A DNA stretch of 64,000 bases, taken from Betaproteobacteria bacterium UBA1934 (GTDB taxonomy: Bacteria; Pseudomonadota; Gammaproteobacteria; Burkholderiales; Rhodocyclaceae). The notes below the pieces were generated by a model. The model did no database searches. It saw only the letters and a program-made list of their open reading frames with translations, and was not told the origin of the DNA. Shown piece after piece: positions 53,703 to 62,634 of this stretch. A program made the translations under genes and the position numbers. Position 1 is the first letter of the stretch; every line of letters starts with the position of its first letter. The stretch is from NCBI GenBank assembly GCA_002337055.1, contig DDFG01000004.1, forward strand, positions 62,001 through 126,000. The letters are read 5' to 3'.

Positions 53703-54836
53703 TTATTTCTCGCCATCCGATTCTTGTGGTTCACTGGCGAGGCGATGTGCCACGGCCTCGATGTCTAGCCCCCATCCATATTGGGCATCGAGCAACCGGA
53801 TCAGCGGAAAGATCTCGACACCCAGTTTTGCCAGTTGCGGCAAGACAACATCGGTGTGACCGCCGCGCAGCAGATCCAGCGCCTGCTGCAAAGTCAGTGC
53901 ACGGACCGGCACGCGGCCGCGACCGCCCATCACAATGCGATTGCCACCGGCCTGAGCGGCCTCGTGCAGGCGACTCGACGCCAGTTCGAGCAGTGCGCCT
54001 GCCGACACCACCTTGTCTTCCGGCGCATTGGCCACACCAGCGCTGACTGTCAATTTCAAGCGCTTGCCCTGCACCGCCACATGCGCCACTTGCACGGCTT
54101 CACGCACACGGTCGGCAAACGAGGCGCAGCGTGCCGGCGAGGTGCCGGGCGAGACGATTACGAACTGGCCTTCTTCAAAATGGCCGAGGCTATCCTCCCG
54201 ACGCATCTTGGCCGACAACATCTGGGCGAACCGGCCGGACACCTGTGCGGCCAATTCGGTGCCGACCTTCTCTTCGAGGGCATCGTAATGATCCAGCCCC
54301 AGCACCATGACGCTGACTTCGCTGTTGTGACGGGCGGCATGCGACAACGCCTGCGCCGCTTGCAGTTCGATGTACTTGCGCGTGTAGATGCCGCTTTGGC
54401 TGTCCTGTACGAGATCTTTGCGGGTGTCCTCGACACAGGTCTTGGTCCGCACAAGCTCGAGCAAGTTATTGACTCTGGCCAGAATCTCCGTCGTTCCGAT
54501 ACCTTTGGTAATGAAATCCGACACACCAAGACGCTTCGCGCGGGACATTTCCTCTTCACTCTCGGCACCCGACACCAGTATGAAAGGCATCTCCTGCAAG
54601 CGCCGCAGCTTGGAGGAACGAATACGGTTGAGTAAACCGAAGCCATCCAGTTTCGGCATTTGCAGATCCGAGATGATCGCCACCACCGACAGATCGAGCA
54701 CCAGCGTCTGCCAGCCTGCTTCGCCATCCGCTTCCTCGCGGACTTCGTAATGCCCTTTCAGATGTTTGACAATGGACGCCCGCACCATGCGGGAATCGTC
54801 AACAACCAGAATACGCGGCAGGATGGGGTCACTCAT
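53703..54836 (-). CDS. Response regulator with degenerate GGDEF domain
   Basis: A 377-residue protein with a CheY-like receiver (acidic pocket VVDDS, phosphoacceptor D57 in SDLQMPKLDG), then a GGDEF-like domain (about 145-300). The signature position reads FEEGQF (220-225) instead of GG(D/E)EF, so diguanylate cyclase activity is not expected. A C-terminal 80-residue extension follows. It may bind c-di-GMP or act as an adaptor. No partner kinase gene is adjacent. Confidence 0.85.
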   Translation of the reverse strand: MSDPILPRILVVDDSRMVRASIVKHLKGHYEVREEADGEAGWQTLVLDLSVVAIISDLQMPKLDGFGLLNRIRSSKLRRLQEMPFILVSGAESEEEMSRAKRLGVSDFITKGIGTTEILARVNNLLELVRTKTCVEDTRKDLVQDSQSGIYTRKYIELQAAQALSHAARHNSEVSVMVLGLDHYDALEEKVGTELAAQVSGRFAQMLSAKMRREDSLGHFEEGQFVIVSPGTSPARCASFADRVREAVQVAHVAVQGKRLKLTVSAGVANAPEDKVVSAGALLELASSRLHEAAQAGGNRIVMGGRGRVPVRALTLQQALDLLRGGHTDVVLPQLAKLGVEIFPLIRLLDAQYGWGLDIEAVAHRLASEPQESDGEK

Positions 54837-54920
54837 GGATGGTGCGCTTTCTTCAAGGCCCGGATCATAGCGATGGGCGAAATTCTATTCGGCACGGGTC
54901 GTCGGCGTCGACCGCAAGAC

Positions 54921-54949
54921 TTTACAGAGTGTAACAAAACGCCTAAAGT
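54921..54949 (+). promoter_or_regulatory. Putative promoter of the NlpC/P60 gene
   Basis: TTTACA (54921-54926), a 17-base spacer and TAAAGT (54944-54949). The -10 ends eight bases before the ATG, so the predicted transcript would be almost leaderless; no Shine-Dalgarno is present. Confidence 0.55.
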
Positions 54950-54957
54950 CACGCCCC

Positions 54958-55455
54958 ATGCGCAAATTTTTCCGCACATTGCTGTCCGCTTTTTTTCTGT
55001 TGACCGTCAATGTCACGATGGCCGACGAAGTCACCAAAAAGCCGGAAGACACCTCGTTTCTCGAACGGTACAGTAACGCCACCCAGGATGTCATCCTGAA
55101 GGGCTTGCAGTTGGTCGGGATCAACTACCGGCGTGGCGGCAACGATGAAAGCAGCGGCCTCGACTGTAGCGGTTTTGTACGCCTGGTGTTCAAAGACACC
55201 ATCGGCACCTTGCTGCCGCGCACCGCACGCGAAATGAGCGAGGTTGGCGAACGAATCGCCGCCACCGACCTCAAACCGGGGGATCTGGTATTTTTCAATA
55301 CCATGCGCCGCACCTTCTCGCATGTCGGCATTTACCTCGGCGACAACTATTTTCTGCATGCCCCCAAGCCGGGCGCCGAAATTCGTGTCGAGAACATGCA
55401 GAGCGCCTATTGGGTCAAACGCTACAACGGCGCACGCCGGGTCGTCGAAAACTGA
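54958..55455 (+). CDS. Exported NlpC/P60 family peptidoglycan hydrolase
   Basis: A 165-residue secreted C40 peptidase. The signal peptide spans residues 1-22 (cleavage near MADEV). The catalytic cysteine C70 is in GLDCSGFV and the histidine H122 in SHVGIYLG, with a further polar H134 in FLHAP. It should cleave stem peptides in the periplasm. It is followed 33 bases later by aat, on the same strand. Confidence 0.9.
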   Translation: MRKFFRTLLSAFFLLTVNVTMADEVTKKPEDTSFLERYSNATQDVILKGLQLVGINYRRGGNDESSGLDCSGFVRLVFKDTIGTLLPRTAREMSEVGERIAATDLKPGDLVFFNTMRRTFSHVGIYLGDNYFLHAPKPGAEIRVENMQSAYWVKRYNGARRVVEN

Positions 55456-55488
55456 TTCGCCCGGTCGCCGCCGGACACCGCACCCGCC

Positions 55489-56193
55489 GTGATCCCGCTG
55501 CTCTCTCCCGATAGCGACTTCCCCCCCCTTTGCACTGCGTGCGCCGATCTTGGCGATTTGCTTGCCGTCGGCGCCGATCTCTCGCCCAAGCGACTGCTGA
55601 ACGCTTACCGGCAAGGCATCTTCCCTTGGGGCACCCACGACGGATTACCGGTATGGTACGCACCCGACCCCCGCACCATCCTCCTGCCCAACGCATTCCT
55701 GGTCAGCCGCACGCTGCGTCGGACGTTACGGCGCCAGACGTTCTCGGTAAGCTGCGATTCGGCGTTCGACGCCGTGATCACAGGCTGTGCAACCCAGTTC
55801 AGGACAGGACAGGCCGGAACCTGGATCACTCCTGATATGATATATGCCTATTCCCGCCTGCACGAACTCGGGTGGGCGCACTCGGTGGAAGTTTGGGCCG
55901 ATGGCGAACTGGCTGGCGGGTTATACGGGCTGGCGCTGGGGCGCGCATTCTTTGGAGAGTCGATGTTTTCGCGACGAACAGACGCTTCCAAGGTCGCGCT
56001 CGCTCATCTATGCCGTTTTTTGTCCGCAAAAGGATTCGGCTTGATCGATTGTCAGATGCATACGCCTCATTTGGCTTCACTGGGTGCGGAATCCATTGCG
56101 CGCGACGATTTTGTCGATCGCCTTGCCAACCTTTGCGCCGACGCCCACCCGGCACGCTGGCCGACCAATGCCTTGCAGGCGACCTGGAACTGA
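55489..56193 (+). CDS. aat: Leucyl/phenylalanyl-tRNA-protein transferase Aat
   Basis: A 234-residue enzyme that adds leucine or phenylalanine to N-terminal arginine or lysine, marking proteins for ClpAP. Signatures are AYRQGIFPWG, WYAPDPRTIL, the FGESMFSRRTDASKVAL string and GLIDCQMHTPHLASLGA. The start is a GTG at 55489. It is followed by bpt with one base between. Confidence 0.95.
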   Translation: MIPLLSPDSDFPPLCTACADLGDLLAVGADLSPKRLLNAYRQGIFPWGTHDGLPVWYAPDPRTILLPNAFLVSRTLRRTLRRQTFSVSCDSAFDAVITGCATQFRTGQAGTWITPDMIYAYSRLHELGWAHSVEVWADGELAGGLYGLALGRAFFGESMFSRRTDASKVALAHLCRFLSAKGFGLIDCQMHTPHLASLGAESIARDDFVDRLANLCADAHPARWPTNALQATWN

Positions 56194-56194
56194 G

Positions 56195-56953
56195 ATGTCG
56201 CGCCCGAACGAGTTGTCCTTGCCTTTTTCTCTGCTCCAGTTCTACGCGACCTCGCCCTATGCGTGCAGCTATTTGCAGGAAGAATGGGCGCGCTCGCAGG
56301 TCGCCACCCCGACCCACCTGATCAATACCGAAATATACGGCGACCTTGTCCGCGCCGGATTTCGCCGCTCAGGCGTCTTCATCTACCGGCCGTGGTGCGA
56401 CACCTGTACTCGCTGCGTGCCGGTCAGACTGCCAGTCGAACGGTTCAGCCCCAGCCGCGCCCAGAGGCGAGCCGACTCTCGCCACTCGACTCTGCGTGTG
56501 ATGGAACTGCCACTGCTCTATTGCGAGGAGCATTACGCGCTCTACGTACGCTATCAGGCGAAACGACATGGCGAAAACAGCGTCGACCTCGACAGCCGGG
56601 ACCAATACGCCCGTTTCCTTCTTCAAAGCCGGATCGATACCCGCCTGTTCGAGTTCCGCGAGGGCGATGCGCTGCGCATGGTTTGTCTTGTCGATGTCCT
56701 GAATGACGGCCTGTCTTCGGTCTATACCTTTTACGATCCTGACGTCCCCGGCGCCAGTTTTGGCACCTACGGCATTCTCTGGCAGATTCGCCAGTGTTGC
56801 CTGCGACAACTGCCCTACCTCTATCTCGGCTACTGGATCGGCGCCAGCCCCAAAATGGCCTACAAGGCCCGATATCAGCCGCTGGAGGCACTGGTTGATA
56901 CGATATGGCAACCCTTTCCGCAAACAAGGAAGGCGCCCCCCGCAATCGCCTGA
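56195..56953 (+). CDS. bpt: Aspartate/glutamate leucyltransferase Bpt (arginyltransferase family)
   Basis: A 252-residue enzyme of the N-end rule that adds leucine to N-terminal Asp or Glu. The N-terminal cysteine cluster PYACSYL and CDTCTRCVPVR, and later YVRYQAKRH and GYWIGASPKMAYKARYQP, match the bacterial Bpt/ATE family. ATG 56195 follows the aat stop; the frame from 56084 is aat in another register. With aat it forms a two-gene N-end rule unit. Confidence 0.94.
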   Translation: MSRPNELSLPFSLLQFYATSPYACSYLQEEWARSQVATPTHLINTEIYGDLVRAGFRRSGVFIYRPWCDTCTRCVPVRLPVERFSPSRAQRRADSRHSTLRVMELPLLYCEEHYALYVRYQAKRHGENSVDLDSRDQYARFLLQSRIDTRLFEFREGDALRMVCLVDVLNDGLSSVYTFYDPDVPGASFGTYGILWQIRQCCLRQLPYLYLGYWIGASPKMAYKARYQPLEALVDTIWQPFPQTRKAPPAIA

Positions 56954-56979
56954 ACTCGCCGCCGCATGCTGCAATGCGA

Positions 56980-56985
56980 TAAAAT
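56980..56985 (+). promoter_or_regulatory. Putative pyrD -10 hexamer
   Basis: TAAAAT (five of six to consensus) ends six bases before the pyrD ATG. If used, transcription would begin at or next to the start codon. No clear -35 box. Confidence 0.35.
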
Positions 56986-56991
56986 GGCCGT

Positions 56992-58026
56992 ATGCTTTAT
57001 TCGCTGATCCGCTGCGGACTCTTCCGCCTCGACCCCGAAACCGCTCACCATCTTGGCATGAGGGGCATGTCTCTCGCCCGATGCGCGGGACTCTCCGGTC
57101 TGCTCGCTCCATCTGTACCACCGGACCCGGTGGAAGCGATGGGTTTGCACTTTCCCCACCCCGTGGGCCTCGCCGCCGGCCTCGACAAAAATGCCGAATA
57201 CATTGACGCGCTGGCGGCACTGGGATTCGGTTTTATCGAAGTGGGTACAGTCACGCCCAGACCGCAGCCTGGCAATCCCCGACCGCGCATGTTTCGGCTG
57301 CCCGCGGCACGAGCCATCATCAACCGCATGGGCTTCAACAACGACGGCGTTGACCGGTTGCTCGAAAACGTGCGCGCTGCCCGTTTTCCAAAGCAAGGCG
57401 GCATTCTTGGGATCAACATTGGCAAGAATGCGACCACACCGATTGAGAACGCAGCTGAAGACTACCTGACCTGCCTCGACAAGGTCTATGGTGACGCCAG
57501 CTATGTGGCAGTCAATATCTCTTCGCCCAACACCAAGAATTTGCGCGAATTGCAGAAGGACGAGGCGCTCGATGACCTGCTCTCGCGCTTGAAGGCACGC
57601 CAACAGACCCTCACCGATCAACATGGCCGCTATGTGCCCCTGGCACTGAAGATCGCGCCCGACCTCGACAATGAGCAGATCGTCGCAATCGCAGACGCCT
57701 TGCGCAGGCACCGCATGGATGGTGTCATCGCCACCAACACGACCCTGGGACGACAGGGCGTCGAAGGCTTGCCTCACGCAGAAGAAACGGGCGGGCTCTC
57801 GGGAGCGCCCGTGTATGAGAAATCGACCGCCGTGCTGAAGAAACTGGTCACCGCCTTGCAGGGCGAAATTCCGGTGGTCGGCGTAGGCGGTATTCTCGAG
57901 GGCGCGGAAGCCGCCGCCAAGATTAGCGCTGGCGCCCAATTGGTGCAGTTGTACACCGGCTTTATCTACCGGGGGCCTGAACTGATCGCCGAGGCAGCGC
58001 GCGCCATCGCAGCCAGCAGGCAATAA
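56992..58026 (+). CDS. pyrD: Dihydroorotate dehydrogenase (quinone) PyrD
   Basis: A 344-residue class 2 enzyme bound to the membrane by its N-terminal helices, oxidising dihydroorotate with quinone. Signatures are GLAAGLDKNAEYIDAL, GTVTPRPQPGNPRPR, the catalytic-serine region VNISSPNTKNLREL (about 177) and the FMN-binding GVGGIL. The ATG has no Shine-Dalgarno. Confidence 0.96.
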   Translation: MLYSLIRCGLFRLDPETAHHLGMRGMSLARCAGLSGLLAPSVPPDPVEAMGLHFPHPVGLAAGLDKNAEYIDALAALGFGFIEVGTVTPRPQPGNPRPRMFRLPAARAIINRMGFNNDGVDRLLENVRAARFPKQGGILGINIGKNATTPIENAAEDYLTCLDKVYGDASYVAVNISSPNTKNLRELQKDEALDDLLSRLKARQQTLTDQHGRYVPLALKIAPDLDNEQIVAIADALRRHRMDGVIATNTTLGRQGVEGLPHAEETGGLSGAPVYEKSTAVLKKLVTALQGEIPVVGVGGILEGAEAAAKISAGAQLVQLYTGFIYRGPELIAEAARAIAASRQ

Positions 58027-58046
58027 AAGGCCTGATTGGCGCGTGG

Positions 58047-58075
58047 TTGAACTGTCTACCGTGAAACCGCATAAT
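58047..58075 (+). promoter_or_regulatory. rsx operon promoter
   Basis: TTGAAC (58047-58052), a 17-base spacer and CATAAT (58070-58075), five of six matches in each box. The rsxA ATG lies 23 bases further, so a short leader of normal size is expected. Confidence 0.7.
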
Positions 58076-58098
58076 CGCCGGTCACCCTCGCGAATGCC

Positions 58099-58683
58099 AT
58101 GACTCATTACCTCTTCTTGTTGATCGGCGCCGTACTCGTCAATAACGTCGTCCTAGTCAAGATTCTCGGGCTCTGCCCCTTCATGGGCGTTTCGAAAAAA
58201 CTCGGAACGGCCTACGGCATGGGCGCGGCCACTACCTTTGTGCTGACGCTGGGCACCGGCGCGAGCTACGTCATCGACCAGTACCTGTTGGTGCCGTTCG
58301 GCCTCGAATACCTGCGCATCATCTCGTTCATCGTCACGATCGCCGCCATCGTCCAGTTGACCGAACTGATCGTCGCCAAAACTTCGCCCGCACTCCATCA
58401 GGTGCTGGGCATCTACCTGCCGCTGATCACCACCAACTGCGCGGTGCTCGGCGTGCCACTGCTGGGCATCGCCAACAAGCTCGATTTCGTCGAATCGCTG
58501 CTGTTCGGTTTCGGCAGCTCAGTTGGCTTTTCGATGGTGCTGGTGCTCTTCGCGGGCATCCGCGAGCGTATCGAAGGTGCCGAGGTCCCCACCTATTTTC
58601 GCGGCGTCGCCATCGCCCTCGTCACTGCCGGCCTCATGGCGCTGACCTTCATGGGCTTCGCTGGTCTCGACAAGTACCACTGA
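58099..58683 (+). CDS. rsxA: Electron transport complex subunit RsxA (RnfA)
   Basis: A 194-residue six-pass membrane protein starting with LFLLIGAVLVNNVVLVKILG and containing the LCPFMGVSKK string. It begins the Rnf/Rsx complex, which links NADH and ferredoxin redox reactions or keeps SoxR reduced. One base separates it from rsxB. Confidence 0.96.
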   Translation: MTHYLFLLIGAVLVNNVVLVKILGLCPFMGVSKKLGTAYGMGAATTFVLTLGTGASYVIDQYLLVPFGLEYLRIISFIVTIAAIVQLTELIVAKTSPALHQVLGIYLPLITTNCAVLGVPLLGIANKLDFVESLLFGFGSSVGFSMVLVLFAGIRERIEGAEVPTYFRGVAIALVTAGLMALTFMGFAGLDKYH

Positions 58684-58684
58684 C

Positions 58685-59239
58685 ATGCTCATCGCCATTG
58701 CCATCATGGCGCTCGGCGCCGTCATCCTCGGCGCCATGCTCGGCTGGGCCTCGATCCGCTTCAAGGTCGAGGGCGATCCGCTGGTCGAAAAGATCGATTC
58801 CGTCCTGCCGCAGACCCAATGCGGACAATGCGGCTACCCCGGTTGCCGGCCCTACGCCGAAGCGATTGCCAAGGGCGAGGAAATCAATCTGTGCCCACCC
58901 GGCGGTGCGGAAGGCGTACAGAAACTCGCTGATCTGCTCGGGCGCGAGGTCAAAGCGCTCGATGCGGAAGAAAAACCCAAACAGGTCGCGCTGATCGACG
59001 AAAACACCTGCATCGGCTGCACGCTTTGCATCCAGGCCTGCCCGGTCGATGCCATCGTCGGCGCAGCCAAGCAACTGCACACCGTCGTCGCCAAACTCTG
59101 TACGGGCTGCGAACTCTGCGTGCCACCCTGCCCGGTCGAATGCATCCGCATGGAAGCGATCCCGGAAACGATCGACAACTGGAAATGGAAGCACCCGGTC
59201 ATCGCCATACAGCCAGTGCCGGCTCGGAAAGTCGCCTGA
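58685..59239 (+). CDS. rsxB: Electron transport complex subunit RsxB (RnfB)
   Basis: A 184-residue Fe-S protein with an N-terminal membrane helix, a CGQCGYPGC cluster motif and two [4Fe-4S] motifs (CIGCTLCIQACP and CTGCELCVPPCP). It passes electrons between RsxC and the membrane subunits. The stop shares one base with the rsxC start. Confidence 0.96.
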   Translation: MLIAIAIMALGAVILGAMLGWASIRFKVEGDPLVEKIDSVLPQTQCGQCGYPGCRPYAEAIAKGEEINLCPPGGAEGVQKLADLLGREVKALDAEEKPKQVALIDENTCIGCTLCIQACPVDAIVGAAKQLHTVVAKLCTGCELCVPPCPVECIRMEAIPETIDNWKWKHPVIAIQPVPARKVA

Positions 59240-60930
59240 TGTTTCAACTCTTCAAATTCAACGGCGGCGTCAAACCGCCCGGCAACAAGGCCCAGTCAGT
59301 CGGTCAACCTAGCGCCACCGCGCCGCTACCTGCCCGTCTGGTCGTACCCCTGCATCAAAACATTGGCGGCACGCCCCGTCCTGTGGTCAAAGCCGGCGAC
59401 CGCGTACTGAAAGGGCAGTTGATCGGTGAGGCCGATGGCTGGATCTCGGCCGCCGTCCATGCCCCCACGTCGGGCATGGTGCGCGATATCGGCGCCTACG
59501 TGCAGCCCCACCCGTCGGGTCTCTCCGCCGTTTCGGTCGTTATCGAACCGGATGGGCGTGAGGAATGGATTGAACGGCAACCAGTCGATTATCGCAATCT
59601 GCCGACCGACGCCGTGCAGACCGCCATTCGCCAGGCGGGTATCGTCGGTCTGGGCGGCGCCGCCTTCCCCACGCACGGAAAAACGACGCCGGCCAAGGGC
59701 GTGCCGATGGAAGAGCTAATCATCAATGGCGGCGAATGCGAACCGTACATCACCTGCGACGACATCCTGATGCGCGAGCAGGGCGAAGGCATCGTTCGGG
59801 GTACCGCGATCATTCGCGACCTGATGCAGCCGAAAAAAGTACTGATCGGCATTGAAGACAACAAACCCGAAGCCATTGCCGCCATGCGTGCAGCGGTCGC
59901 CGCCTGCGGCGAAAATTTCGATGTGGTGGCCGTTCCCGCGCTCTATCCGGCCGGTAGCGCCAAGCAACTGACCCGCATGCTGACCGGCAAGGAAGTGCCA
60001 GTCGGCAAACGTTCCACCGACATTGGCACCCAGTGTTTCAACGTGGGTACGGTATACGCCGTCTGGCGCGCGCTCGCACTGGGCGAACCGCTGATCGACC
60101 GCATGATCACCGTCACTGGCAACGTCGAGCACCCGCGCAACTGGCGTGCCCCCATCGGCATGCCGATCGCCGATCTGCTGGCGCTGGGCGGCCCGAAGGC
60201 TGACACTGACGGCGTGATCCTGGGTGGCCCGATGATGGGTTTCGTGGCACCCGACTTGACGGTGTCGACCGTCAAGGCCACCAATTGCCTGATTGCCCGT
60301 TCGCGAACGCTGTTTCCGCCGGCACCGCCGGAAATGCCCTGCATCCGTTGCGGCGAATGTGCCCGCGCCTGCCCACAGGATCTGCAACCGTTCGAGATGT
60401 ACTGGTTCTCGCGCGCCCGCAACTTCGGCAAAACGCAGGAATACCACATCTTCGACTGCATCGAGTGCGGCTGCTGCTCGTTCGTCTGCCCTTCTCGCAT
60501 TCCGCTGGTGCAGTATTTCCGCTTTGCCAAGAGCGAAATCTGGGCTCGCGAAGGCGACAAAAAGGCCGCCAACTCGGCCAAGGAACGCTTCGAATACAAG
60601 AAGGCGCGCGAAGAACGCGAAAAGGCTGAAAAGGCCGAGAAGTTAGCCAAGGCCGCTGCCGCGCAAGCCGCCAAGAAAGCCGCCGAGGCGGCGGCAACGG
60701 GCGACAGCTTGCCCGTGACCACTCCTACGGCTGATGACGCCGAAGCCGCCAAGAAGGCCGCCATCGCCGCGGCCATGGAACGCGCCAAGGCCCAGCGTGC
60801 CGCCGTACAGCCCAGGAACACCGACGCGCTCAACGCCGACCAGCAACACGCCATCGATGCGGTCGAGGCGCGCCGCCTGCAGGCCGGCCTCGAAACGCCG
60901 GCTGCCGACAACGAGAATCCCTCATCATGA
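59239..60930 (+). CDS. rsxC: Electron transport complex subunit RsxC (RnfC)
   Basis: A 563-residue flavo-iron-sulfur subunit that binds NADH and FMN. It has GGVKPPGNK at the start, GLGGAAFPTH (NADH site), NGGECEPY, and two cluster motifs (CIRCGECARACP and CIECGCCSFVCP). A lysine/alanine-rich tail of about 120 residues follows, as in other proteobacterial RsxC. ATG 59239 is used; the frame from 59026 belongs to rsxB. Confidence 0.95.
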   Translation: MFQLFKFNGGVKPPGNKAQSVGQPSATAPLPARLVVPLHQNIGGTPRPVVKAGDRVLKGQLIGEADGWISAAVHAPTSGMVRDIGAYVQPHPSGLSAVSVVIEPDGREEWIERQPVDYRNLPTDAVQTAIRQAGIVGLGGAAFPTHGKTTPAKGVPMEELIINGGECEPYITCDDILMREQGEGIVRGTAIIRDLMQPKKVLIGIEDNKPEAIAAMRAAVAACGENFDVVAVPALYPAGSAKQLTRMLTGKEVPVGKRSTDIGTQCFNVGTVYAVWRALALGEPLIDRMITVTGNVEHPRNWRAPIGMPIADLLALGGPKADTDGVILGGPMMGFVAPDLTVSTVKATNCLIARSRTLFPPAPPEMPCIRCGECARACPQDLQPFEMYWFSRARNFGKTQEYHIFDCIECGCCSFVCPSRIPLVQYFRFAKSEIWAREGDKKAANSAKERFEYKKAREEREKAEKAEKLAKAAAAQAAKKAAEAAATGDSLPVTTPTADDAEAAKKAAIAAAMERAKAQRAAVQPRNTDALNADQQHAIDAVEARRLQAGLETPAADNENPSS

Positions 60931-61946
60931 CCTTGTCCTCGCCTTACGTTCTCAAGGAAACCAGCGTCACGTGGGTGATGACCCAGGTCTGTCTTGCCTT
61001 GCTGCCCGGCATCGCGGTTTACACTTGGGTGATCGGCCCGGCGATCCTGATCCAACTCGCGCTCGCCAGTCTTGCCGCTCTCGCCGGCGAGGCGGCAATG
61101 CTTAAGATCCGCGGCAAGCCGCTGAATCTATTCCTGACCGACGGTTCGGCGCTGCTGACCGGCTGGCTCATCGCCCTCACGTTCCCACCGCTCAGCCCCT
61201 GGTGGCTGATTGTCGTCGGCACGCTGTTCGCAATCGTCGTTGCCAAGCAACTGTATGGCGGTCTCGGGCAAAACCCGTTCAACCCGGCCATGATCGCCTT
61301 TGCCGCCTCCATCGTCTCGTTCCCGGCGCTGATGTCGCAGTGGCCCAGTCAGGATATGCATCTGGGCTTAGTTGAACATTTGCGCATCGTTTTCGGCCTC
61401 TCGCCGCATCTCGACAGTCTCACCGCCGCCACCCCGCTTGACGCGCTGAAAACCGGCCTCAAGCTGGGCGAAGAAGCCGGTGCCAGCGTTGCCGGCCTGC
61501 TCGCCAACGCGCAGACATTCGGCCATGTCGGCGGCCGCGGATGGGAATGGATCACTCTCGCCTATCTGATCGGCGGCCTGTGGCTGTGTCTGCGCCGCAT
61601 CATCACCTGGCATGTGCCGGCCAGCTTTCTCGCCGCCGTCGTCGTGCTATCCGGCGCGCTCTGGCTCTACGATCCGCGCGAATTCGCCAACCCGCTCTTT
61701 CATCTCTTCTCCGGCGGCGTCATGCTTGGCGCCTTCTTCATCGCCACCGATCCGGTCACCTGCGCCAGCACCCCGCGTGGCAAGCTGATTTTCGGCGCCG
61801 GCTGCGGCCTGCTCGCCTATGTCATCCGCGTTTTCGGGGGCTACCCGGATGGTGTCGCCTTTGCGGTGCTCTTCCTCAATATCTGCGCCCCGCTGATCAG
61901 CTTGCTGACGCAGCCGCCGGTATTCGGTGCCAAGGGGAGGAATTGA
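60927..61946 (+). CDS. rsxD: Electron transport complex subunit RsxD (RnfD)
   Basis: A 339-residue multi-pass membrane protein of the NqrB/RnfD family. The covalent FMN threonine lies in LTAATPLDALK, and GQNPFNPAM and DPVTCAST are other conserved segments. It overlaps rsxC by four bases. Confidence 0.95.
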   Translation: MTLSSPYVLKETSVTWVMTQVCLALLPGIAVYTWVIGPAILIQLALASLAALAGEAAMLKIRGKPLNLFLTDGSALLTGWLIALTFPPLSPWWLIVVGTLFAIVVAKQLYGGLGQNPFNPAMIAFAASIVSFPALMSQWPSQDMHLGLVEHLRIVFGLSPHLDSLTAATPLDALKTGLKLGEEAGASVAGLLANAQTFGHVGGRGWEWITLAYLIGGLWLCLRRIITWHVPASFLAAVVVLSGALWLYDPREFANPLFHLFSGGVMLGAFFIATDPVTCASTPRGKLIFGAGCGLLAYVIRVFGGYPDGVAFAVLFLNICAPLISLLTQPPVFGAKGRN

Positions 61947-61947
61947 C

Positions 61948-62634
61948 ATGACGTTCGGCAAGGAACCCAGCGCCACTGGCTTGGCGATCCGCACGGCGGT
62001 GATTCTGGTGCTGTTTGTCTCCGTCTTCACCGCCGCACTTGCCATCCTACACAGCCTCACAGAACCGGCGATCCGGGCATCGGCCGCCGAGGAAGAAATG
62101 CGCGCCATCAACGACGCGCTGCCGCGCGAGTTGTACGACAGCGACCTGCTGGCCGACAAGATCGAGTTGCCGCCGACCGCCGACCTCGGCCAGGATCAGC
62201 CTTCCGTCGCCTATCGTGCTCACCGGGGCGGCCTGCCGGCCGCGCTGGTGCTGAAAGCGATTGCGCCAGACGGCTATTCCGGCAAGATCCACATGCTGGT
62301 CGCGGTACGTGTCGATGCCGGCCACGTTGGCGAACTGGCCGGCGTACGCGTGACCGAACACAAGGAAACACCCGGCCTGGGCGATTACATTGACCCCAAG
62401 AAGGACAAGAACAAGGCGCATCCGTGGATCGACCAGTTCGACGGGCAATCTTTCGCCAAACTGCCGGAAAAGACGTGGAAGGTGAAGAAGGATGGCGGCC
62501 AGTTCGATTCCATCGCCGGGGCCACCGTGTCGCCACGCGCCGTGGTCAAGGCGGTGAAGAAGGCGTTGGCATGGGCAGATGCCAACCAAGAACGCCTGTT
62601 CGCTGCTACAGACAAGAAAGGAGGCCAGCGATGA
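61948..62634 (+). CDS. rsxG: Electron transport complex subunit RsxG (RnfG)
   Basis: A 228-residue subunit with one N-terminal membrane helix (about 13-33) and a periplasmic FMN-binding domain; the flavin threonine is in IAGATVSPRAVV. GETPG is here KETPGLGDYI. ATG 61948 follows GGGGAGG; it overlaps rsxE by four bases. Confidence 0.95.
   Translation: MTFGKEPSATGLAIRTAVILVLFVSVFTAALAILHSLTEPAIRASAAEEEMRAINDALPRELYDSDLLADKIELPPTADLGQDQPSVAYRAHRGGLPAALVLKAIAPDGYSGKIHMLVAVRVDAGHVGELAGVRVTEHKETPGLGDYIDPKKDKNKAHPWIDQFDGQSFAKLPEKTWKVKKDGGQFDSIAGATVSPRAVVKAVKKALAWADANQERLFAATDKKGGQR

Noticed and set aside
60560..60930. Lysine/alanine-rich tail of RsxC as an unusual fusion
   Set aside because: Such low-complexity C-terminal tails are common in proteobacterial RsxC proteins; it is not a separate domain.
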